Source of the DNA: Zarea fungicola
Taxonomy: Eukaryota; Ascomycota; Sordariomycetes; Hypocreales; Cordycipitaceae
Direction of reading: 5' to 3'
Assembly: GCA_900169235.1 (NCBI GenBank)
Contig: FWCC01000161.1
Location: 158,803-222,802, forward strand
Length of the DNA stretch: 64,000 nucleotides
The notes under the pieces were generated by a model. The model was not told the origin of the DNA. It did no database searches and saw only the letters and a list, made by a program, of their open reading frames with translations. Position numbers and translations under genes: made by a program. Positions 56,279 to 64,000 of the stretch are shown here, in pieces (positions within the stretch are counted from its first letter, which is position 1; each line of letters opens with the position of its first letter).

Positions 56279-59200
56279 AGAGCATGAGCAATACAAGGGC
56301 TTGAGGGCTACGGAACGGTCCCTCACTGGTGATGAAATACACCAGCTGGCCGGTCGATGGTAGTACTGCACAAGGCAGCCTGCAGCTTGTCATGAGCAAA
56401 ATCGTGTAATTATTTCCTTTTACAGTCGCTGCTCCATTTTTAAGAAGAGATGGAAACGCAAGCAGCAACGAGGTCATTTTTTTTTGTCCAGCATAGAAAA
56501 AGTTCAGAGGGAGTCTCGCGAGGCATCATTTACATGGGCGTTTTTTTTGTACAGATGTAGCAAAGAAGCTTTTGTGGTCTTTTTTTTTTTGTAATGTATA
56601 CAATACATAAACTTTTCATTGTTGAAATTGAGTAGGAAGACTTTAAGGAGCAGTTCATGCGTGACTCATGAGCAAGGCAGCAGAGTTCCAGAGACGTGAC
56701 ATGACACATTCCAGTTCCCAGTGCAGTCTCGATCCCACAAATTCGGAGCCGCGGTGACGGAGAAAAAACTCCGCCATGACGAAATCAACGATCAATCTTT
56801 CAAAGACATTAGAAAAAATGAGTGGAAAAAGAAAACAAAAAAAAAATGGCAATGTTTTGTCTCGTAGGATGGATAAGCAAACTCTTTCCAGGACGGGACA
56901 AAGAACTTTTGCGGAATGCCATGGCCGAATTGGCATATGTGCATGCCCCTTTAGCCCTTGCCTGAACATGGGAAATGTTGCGAGAGGCGAGACACTTGAA
57001 TCATGATTTTCTGGCGATTCGTCAACATCTCTCAGCTCAACTAGGGGCATGCAAGGGAAGTTTTGGAATTATAACGCTTTGAATAAGGAAGTGCACACCG
57101 ATACAATTTCGTCATTCAATCGTCTCAAGGAACTTCTTAACATCAACGGTTGTGTGTCCTTTTTGGAGGGTGACTTTTTTTACTCAAACAGAAGCAAAAA
57201 AAAAAAAAAAAAAGTATCAGTGTCACACGCCACCGACGCAGACCGACGCAGTTGAGCCTGCGTGGGCGTGAGACATGCAGTGTCCGTGTCTCAACATTTG
57301 TTCCTCTTTGCTTTTGCTGGCCACCAAACTCACCGCGCGAGCCGCATGGTTGTTATGTCATTAGGATACCGCGAAAAAAGAAAAACAAGGGCATGTGTAA
57401 CGCATACAGATGACGGGAGAGAAAGATGTTGGAGGGTGCGCCGGTGCTTGGGTTGCATTTAGATGGACAAAGTATGGCAATAGACACAGACGTGAGGTGA
57501 TATTTTGCAAAACTCAATATGTGTGCTACATGTAACCGCACCAGGATCAAAATATCCAGGAATCGAATAGTATCACTACCGTACAGGATCATGTAACTGG
57601 CAAATGCTCCATCACATATTGCAAGGCCAGTCGAACAACCCCCCATTGGGTGTATGTATGTAAACCGATGGTGATGGTTGTATTTTGTACCCATTCTGTG
57701 ATCAACATGGGGAAAGAAGATACGGGCCGCGTCCATCTCAGTACCTTCTTCATTTGGAAGCACCTGTGACGGTCCTTATCCGCACAGTTGGGAATCATGT
57801 GTCCGCCTGCAGCTGGGCCAGAGGTTATGTTAATGATGGTAGCCTGGTGTATGCTTATCATAACCCAATGTTTCTGATGCTAGAATACAACGTAGATGGT
57901 ACCAGATCGACGCTGCCCTTTTTCCCTTCTGGCTCTTGTGATGTGACGTGATGGGCGTCTATACAGCGACGCTATTCTTCGGGGAGGATGCCGGAATTCT
58001 GATTGAGTATCCCGATTTTACCGACGGGAGAAGTGTCTCTTGATTATAGCAGGATAGCCATATATCAGACACGTGAGGCGGAGACAATGTAGATGATGCT
58101 TGCAACTGAACGACTGTTGTTACATCAAGGGGCTCTTTGAGGTAGATGCAGCCGAACGATTGGGCTTCTTGTGTCCATATTACAGCATAGGCTACGCCGA
58201 AGAACTAATTCGAGTACGATTTATGGAAGCCAAAATGAGATATCAAAAAGATGCATCTGACAACCCCCATAGCCGTTATGACAATAACGCTGCTACAGAC
58301 GTGAAGGAAAGGATGAACATGACACGTAGCCAATACATGCATTGTTCATTTACCCCCCTCTAGGTGGTGAGCGTTTCGTGACTGCCAGTGTGCCTGGTAA
58401 TTGGGCTCCGTTTTGCAGTCCATTGGCCTTTGCTCTCATGATCAGCATGGAGATGGTGGGGGAACAATGCAGTTACGCCGAGCTGTAAAGAAAAACAAGC
58501 CTTTTTAGGAACCATACGAGCTACTGCACTTGCAGGGGGTGAAGTTATAGGACTATCCTTTTATTCAAGGATCTTGATTTAAGCATTTTTCCCATCGGCA
58601 AATTGAAGCGGCCGAACGAGCCCTACGTGCTCTCTTTCATGCTCAATGACGTAGATCTGAACATGAGGGCAGCAGTCCATTACAGTAACCTGCCCGATTC
58701 GGGAGATGGTCTCCGGTGTGTGTGTTTGTGTAAAACAAAAAAAAAGCCACTGACAACATGTCTTTGTCTGTGGGGATGGCTTTTTGGCAACTTGGACAGT
58801 TCTGTTGCGGTGTACCTTTTGTTTTTCTTCGTTTTCTTACATGCCCAGTTTAATCTGAAAATTCCGTGTTTTTTTTCCTAGCCGTTTTGGGGGTGAAATC
58901 CTTTGTCTGCTTTGGGGCGTGATTGAATGCATGTGGGAGGGCCACTGCCATGTACGTCAGTGGCACTGGGGATATGTGTCCGCGTTCTGATGAACCAGCA
59001 AGATGGAAATTAGAGGCCCTCATTTTTAACAGCATCCACCACCCTTGTGCTTCAAGTAGGAACATGTTTGAGATGGGGATGTGAATTTATCAAATGAAAA
59101 TGAACAAGCTTTTCATTTGCGAGATCCGCTACAGGCCAGGGTATGGCTTGACGGGGCATTTTACTTGTACAGTCTATTGCATCATCAGTAATACGACAGG

Positions 59201-62200
59201 AAAGCCAAGGATGGTAAGATGCGAGTTTAAATATATACAAGGCAAATTTTTTGAATATATACTGCAAACTATTGCAAAGTACATTCAACTTTGAGGGAGA
59301 GTGAGGCGTTGCATGTATATACACCAACAGTAAAAGGAGCCGAAATATACTTGGTATGAGCTGACGAAAGAATACCTAGTTGCCGAATCTGGTCAGGATT
59401 TTGTCTCCAAAACTGGCAAGGTTCCAACAGCTCAAGAAGCGACTTTGGCCAGCTCCAAAAGTGACCGCCAACCCGCCTGGCTGGCTGGCAGCCCCCAAAG
59501 GTCCAAACGGCACAGACAGCAAGCGCAAAACGGCGCGACACACTCAGTCCCAGTATTCTGGTTTCCATCGATCCAATCAAGACTACCGCGAATGACGTCG
59601 GGCGAGGTGGATTTCAGACGAGGAACTGTCGAGTGACAAGGTCTGTCATACATTCCAACAACGAGGTACAAGTACAGGCTGGGTATACTGGACCAGGGAC
59701 TCGATCCACTTTTTCAAGTCTCCGCCTTTTTCCTTCTCCATATATGCGTTTGTGTGTCCGCCTTTCCGACTGGACACACACCCTACCCTTTTAGGTTTAG
59801 CAGATTCTCGAGAGGGGTGTGCGGATTCTGGTGGATGTCTGGCTCCACTCTTTTGCATGTAGCCGCTCCAGCCGGTACTAAAAGCAAAGTACCTTTTTGC
59901 ATTTCGTTACTCAGCTACATGATACTACTGCCAATTAAAATCTGCCCGTCGTACGGAGGACTGTTACAGTTGATGAGGCTGCTTTTGATGCATGAGCAAA
60001 ATACTTGAAATTTTGCCTTAGTCAAGCCCGTCGCTGGGCATTGCATTGGTTGGATTGGACAGTTTTGGTCTACTGAGTACAACCCACCTTCAAATCCACC
60101 CCCTGGAAGCCCCCCCCCCCTTTTGGGCCCCTTCGTCCCCCATATCCCACAGTTGGTTGTCCAACATCTGACGTCACAAAGCAGCATGTATCTCACTCAG
60201 TACCTTTTTTCCTGGTACCTTCAAACATTGAGCAAAACCCCTCACAGGTTAGCATTTATTTCTTTTGCGTCCTTCTTTTTTCTGCATCTCCCTGTGGATT
60301 GAAATTCATCATCTTCCAGTAAAACTAGTGCAAGTGCGGAATACAGGCATGTCAGTGTGGTCAATGGGTCAAAATGGGGGGTATATACTTACCCCAGCAA
60401 AGACCTGGGGGTTCCCACCCTTACAAAGTCCGGCTGGGGGCGGCTTGATGTTGATGCACAACTTGGCGCAGACTTGCGCTGGGCTTATTATTTCGCAAAC
60501 AAAACAAAATCAAAATCAATCAATCAAGAACAGCCGTCTTTTCAATAATCCTCAAGGGTAACAATTTAGGAAGTTGGCGCGACCACCTTTGTCAAATGAT
60601 GACAGGTCTTTTTTTCCCGGGCTCTTCACCTGTACCAGTAAATTGTGCGTGCGTGGTGTAGTCCAAGCTGGCGCAATGACACACTTTTCTATCCATTATA
60701 GTAGAGCCGCAAGGCATTGTGAACAGAGGAGAAAAAATAACTGGATCGGTATAATTACTTTTTGTATGGCACATGCAAAAACAAAAATGCTGTCTGTTAT
60801 ACCAAGGTAGAGGATATGAGCTATAGAGAAAGGGGGTTGCAAACCAGCCATTTCAAGATCGGAAATCGTACATGGCTCGAATTTGGGCGTTTCTCATAAA
60901 AGAAAACCGTAAATGCGGCCGATACCACCGATGCACGAAACCGCAGACCCGACGATGCACTCCCATCCCATCGGAAAATCTTCAGTTGTGGCGTCCGCCC
61001 GTTTAGCGGCCGGTAGGTGAGAAAATTGAAACGGCGATGCAGTGGGAAGAAAAAAAATTTTGCCCAACGGCTTTGTCTAAAACGAGAAAGAAAAATCACA
61101 TATCAGGCAAGGAAAAAAAAAATTCTAGATGCTCAGAATAAGAGATGTAGATTTACGGCCAAGGCCCGGACAGAGCCGCCGATGGGATGATGTGCAACGA
61201 TGTTTGGCTAGAAACGGGAACAGAACCTGTCAATCTTGGGGTATACTGTGCACATCCTTAAATAGATTTGCATCTGTTCGTGTAATGCCATGCGTATATA
61301 TACCCAAGAAACCTTTGGGGGGGGTTTTTTCTTCATAAGAATAGTCTGACGCCTCTCTCTCGTATTCATGAATGACTACTGACTTGTCAACCAAGTTAAA
61401 ACTTATTACTTGGTTCACCACAACCTCACCGCGGAGATCCAAAAATTCACTCATCTTGATGCCACATTTTCATTATTGTAGCATGCCCTGGTGTACACAG
61501 TAGTTCAGGGCTTCTCACAGTTGTCCCCCCCTCCCAACACTGCAAGCCGCACCGTCACTCCTTTACTATGCTCTGCACCTTTCTTTTTCTTTTCTGTTTA
61601 TTTTCCCGCTGAGCAGCAGCGCCGCATCAACTACCTTGCGGCAGAAAAAGCTTGTTTAGAAGCCCATGCAGGCGCTAAACTCACACTAAATGTTGTGAGC
61701 TGGGGGTGCCACTTGCACTACTACCAGTTTGTACACGCCTTAGTCCATTACACACACCACCAGTACCTAATGCCGACTATTTTTCTTTTTGGTCCGTGGC
61801 CCCCGGCTCTGACTTAATACAGGTGGCAACGGGCTGTCAAATGAAAAATTTACAGTTGGCATTTGTGGCTTTTCTCCCGCGCTCAGTACCAGGGGCTGGT
61901 CAGCATCAAAGCCAGCCAACCTGCCAACCTCTCTTTCCTGGGAAGAATGACTGCGGGTAGGCAAGGCCTTGCATCAGTCAGCCCTTTTTTCTTTTATTTC
62001 CAGGCTGTCCCAGTAGCTCACGCGCGCCCCAGCAAACGAGAAAAGGTCGGGCAGCAAAGTGTCTGCATGTGTCCACTGTCCAGCCTCTTGCCCCTCCCCT
62101 TCCTATTAGTACCTACCCTACCTAAAATAATGGAATTGGGACCTCAACTTCTACAGTGCTGACAATCTGAGGCATTCTTTGTCTTAAGTGCATGTCAAAA

Positions 62201-62369
62201 TAAGTGGGAAGCAAAAAGCATTACTAACGTCGACCACCTACTTCTCGCCCACCCCCACATATCGCCCACCCAACGCATACCACAACACCCCCATAGGCTC
62301 ATTACAAGACCCGCGTTTTCTCGCCTAATTATAATTATTTTTACTTTAAATTCTATCAATATATTTATT
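56279..62369. other. 6.1 kb gene-poor stretch next to a transposon
   Basis: No protein gene can be supported. Homopolymer and simple stretches are frequent: poly-T near 56477-56600, poly-A about 57196-57213, poly-C near 60110-60120. Short open frames show no motif or splice-linked exon chain. It ends at the AT-rich transposon edge near 62330. The density of A/T homopolymers suggests non-coding, little-constrained DNA. Confidence 0.4.
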
Positions 62370-64000
62370 ATGCCTCAATATAACAAAGAAGACCTTTAAA
62401 ACGCTATTCAAGACGTTCTTAGTGGCATAAGCGCCCAAAAGGCAGCGGAGACATAGGCCATGCCTCGTACAACTATACGTGACCAATTGGCCGGCAGAAA
62501 TGCACAAAAAGAGGCTTTTAAGCCTATACAACGCCTTTTAAGTGCTCAAGAGAGACATCTTAGTAGCTAGATCCTAATTCAGGATGCCACAGGCAACCCT
62601 CCCTTACACTATTAAGTTAGGAAGCTAGCTAAGCAAGTTGCCAAGTAAAATGGCGATATAAGACCTCTTAGGAAGAACTAGTTAGATGGCTTTTTAGCTT
62701 AAAACCTAGAAGTTAAGACGTTAAGAGGCAAGAGACTTGATTTTAAGCGTATAAATGGCGCCTTAACTAACGCTATTTAGAATTTCTTCAAAATTCTCTA
62801 GATTCCAGCCATTAAGAACATTAAGCCTAAGAATCGCTACAATATAGACAAAACAGGGATTACAATAAGAATCTAAGAGAATGGCCTAGTATTAGGGTCA
62901 TTAATAAAGAAAATTGCAATAAAGAAGCAGTCTAGGCAACGCTTTTAGAGCACAATTATAGAGTGTATCTTAGCAATAGGCAGGGTACTTAAGCCACTGG
63001 TTATTTTTAAAGGCAATAATGTTTAACAATAATAACTTCCTTTAAAACTATAAAAATATTAAGGCTAGCGATTTAGAGCATCCCCTAGAGGCTAGATAAG
63101 CAATAAAATTGCAATTAAGTAGCTATAAGATATATTTTTAAATCAAACAAAGCTAGAAGGTAATAAGAGACAACTTCTTCTAGTTAATAGCCATGTAAGC
63201 CATTATACGCTTAAATTTTTTAAAGAATATTATTTTAATAATATTTTTCTTATTTTCCTGCCTATATATAGCTCTCATATCCTCTAGCCTCTTAATGTGG
63301 CTGTTTTTAGACCTGTGAAGAAGTTTTATTACAAAGAGCTTTTAAAACACCCTCCTAACCACAATTCAAGGCCAACTAGATATCGAATATTCCTTAAATA
63401 TTATATAATAGCTAAAAAAGATAGTCTTACTAAAAAAAATATAATTACTAGCTAATATAGCTCTAGAATGTGGCCTCTTAATTAGGCAAAGCCTCTAATG
63501 AGCCCCTTATTACTTATTAAGGCACCAAAAGTAATGCCATTAACACCAAAAAAAGCACAGAAAAATCTCATTTTAAAGATTAATATACTATCTAATAGCT
63601 AGCAATTAAAACGCCTTCTTAATAACTATATTACACTAGAAACCAACCCTCATAATGCCCAGCTAGCACATAGGAAAATCTAAAAGCAATTTAACTCCTA
63701 AAATAGTATTATAGCCCTTAAGGAGGCTCAAATACTACAACTTAAGGCGCAAATTAATATTATAAGGCCTTAAAAACGCACAAAAGTTCACAATAATCTA
63801 AATACACAATTTATTAAAGTCATATAGGTTAAAAACGTCCATAGTAGACTCAACAAGTAACTATAGGGAATAGAATACCAGCCAATAATTAATGCAGATA
63901 AATTAGAGCTCTCTAAAGGCTTGGCTATTAATATATAGTATTTTTATATTATTATTAATTTATTTAAATTTATTATAAGGCTTTTTTATTTACAGGTCAA
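62330..64000 (+). mobile_element. Fot1/pogo-type (Tc1/mariner) DNA transposon, RIP-degraded, truncated by window end
   Basis: An abrupt fall in GC at about 62330 begins a block with a transposase relic. I could not fix the terminal inverted repeats. Left-flank sequence 62220-62330 (C-rich, cgcccaccc repeated twice) may contain one, but its partner lies past the window. The block is dense in TAA and TAG created from CAA and CAG, the pattern expected of repeat-induced point mutation. Confidence 0.7.
62370..63860 (+). pseudogene. Pogo/Fot1-family transposase, inactivated
   Basis: Reading from ATG at 62370 gives MPQYNKEDL then TAA where Gln is expected, and later SGISAQKAAE-T, TAG, MPRTTIRDQLAGR, a helix-turn-helix of the Psq/CENP-B type. 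Further on the sequence QRLLSAQERHL, the first catalytic Asp block (IDKTGI, expected DETG, Glu to Lys by G-to-A) near 62846 and the second (LVNSHVSHYT, expected LVDGHGSH, Asp to Asn) near 63182 are recognisable. At least a dozen in-frame stops occur. The catalytic triad is thus broken and the gene cannot encode an active enzyme. The end is approximate, because the frame fades at the window edge. Confidence 0.75.

Noticed and set aside
62370..63860. An intact transposase gene
   Set aside because: Many in-frame stops and altered catalytic residues show it is inactive.
1..64000. CRISPR arrays, bacterial operons, prophage or secondary-metabolite backbone genes
   Set aside because: The window is eukaryotic with introns throughout; no spaced direct repeats and no PKS/NRPS/terpene signature was seen.

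Overview
The window reads as chromosomal DNA from a filamentous ascomycete, most likely a Sordariomycete of the Hypocreales. The evidence is multi-exon genes with short introns (roughly 50-130 nt, branch sites like ctaac), a eukaryotic housekeeping gene set whose protein sequences look Hypocrealean, a DUF1996 secreted protein, and a Fot1/pogo-type transposon at the right edge riddled with C-to-T/G-to-A stop codons, as expected from repeat-induced point mutation (RIP). A run of 106 Ns (31791-31896) shows a draft assembly. I saw no tRNA, rRNA or CRISPR array. The species cannot be fixed from this sequence.

Layout. 0-12 kb is compact and housekeeping: a CoA-type Nudix hydrolase, a Ctr copper transporter, 3-hydroxyanthranilate dioxygenase (kynurenine pathway) convergent with a fumarylacetoacetate-hydrolase-family enzyme, cullin-3, Sm-D1, and the eRF1 methyltransferase MTQ2. 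11.9-14 kb is a small accessory pocket: an AT-rich degenerate tandem repeat, a broken trypsin-like protease fragment and a small Cys-rich protein ending in a CAAX-like box. 14.3-21 kb carries a YVC1-like TRP channel, an APH-fold kinase-like protein and the CCAAT-binding subunit HAP2. From 21 to 43 kb genes are sparse: a 7.4 kb stretch upstream of HAP2, a DUF1996 secreted protein, a small secreted repeat protein broken by the gap, and one Ser/Pro-rich nuclear-type protein, separated by long stretches with no convincing coding sequence. 43-56.3 kb is dense again: FAN1 nuclease and the COMPASS subunit SDC1 on a shared promoter, RPS13, U2AF large subunit, OGG1 and SF3B1. 56.3-62.3 kb has no convincing gene, and the window ends in the RIP-degraded transposon.

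Functional threads. Three pre-mRNA splicing proteins are present (Sm-D1, U2AF65, SF3b155). The last two bind each other in known systems and lie about 2 kb apart, with OGG1 between them. Two DNA-repair genes (FAN1, OGG1) each share a bidirectional promoter with a gene-expression factor. I found no wholly new multi-gene system. The most interesting items are a GC-AG intron in the dioxygenase gene, MluI-box-like motifs between FAN1 and SDC1, the gap-broken secreted protein with an apparent in-frame stop, the CAAX-ending Cys-rich protein, and the RIP-mutated pogo element. Exon boundaries given below were worked out by hand from splice consensus and reading-frame continuity.
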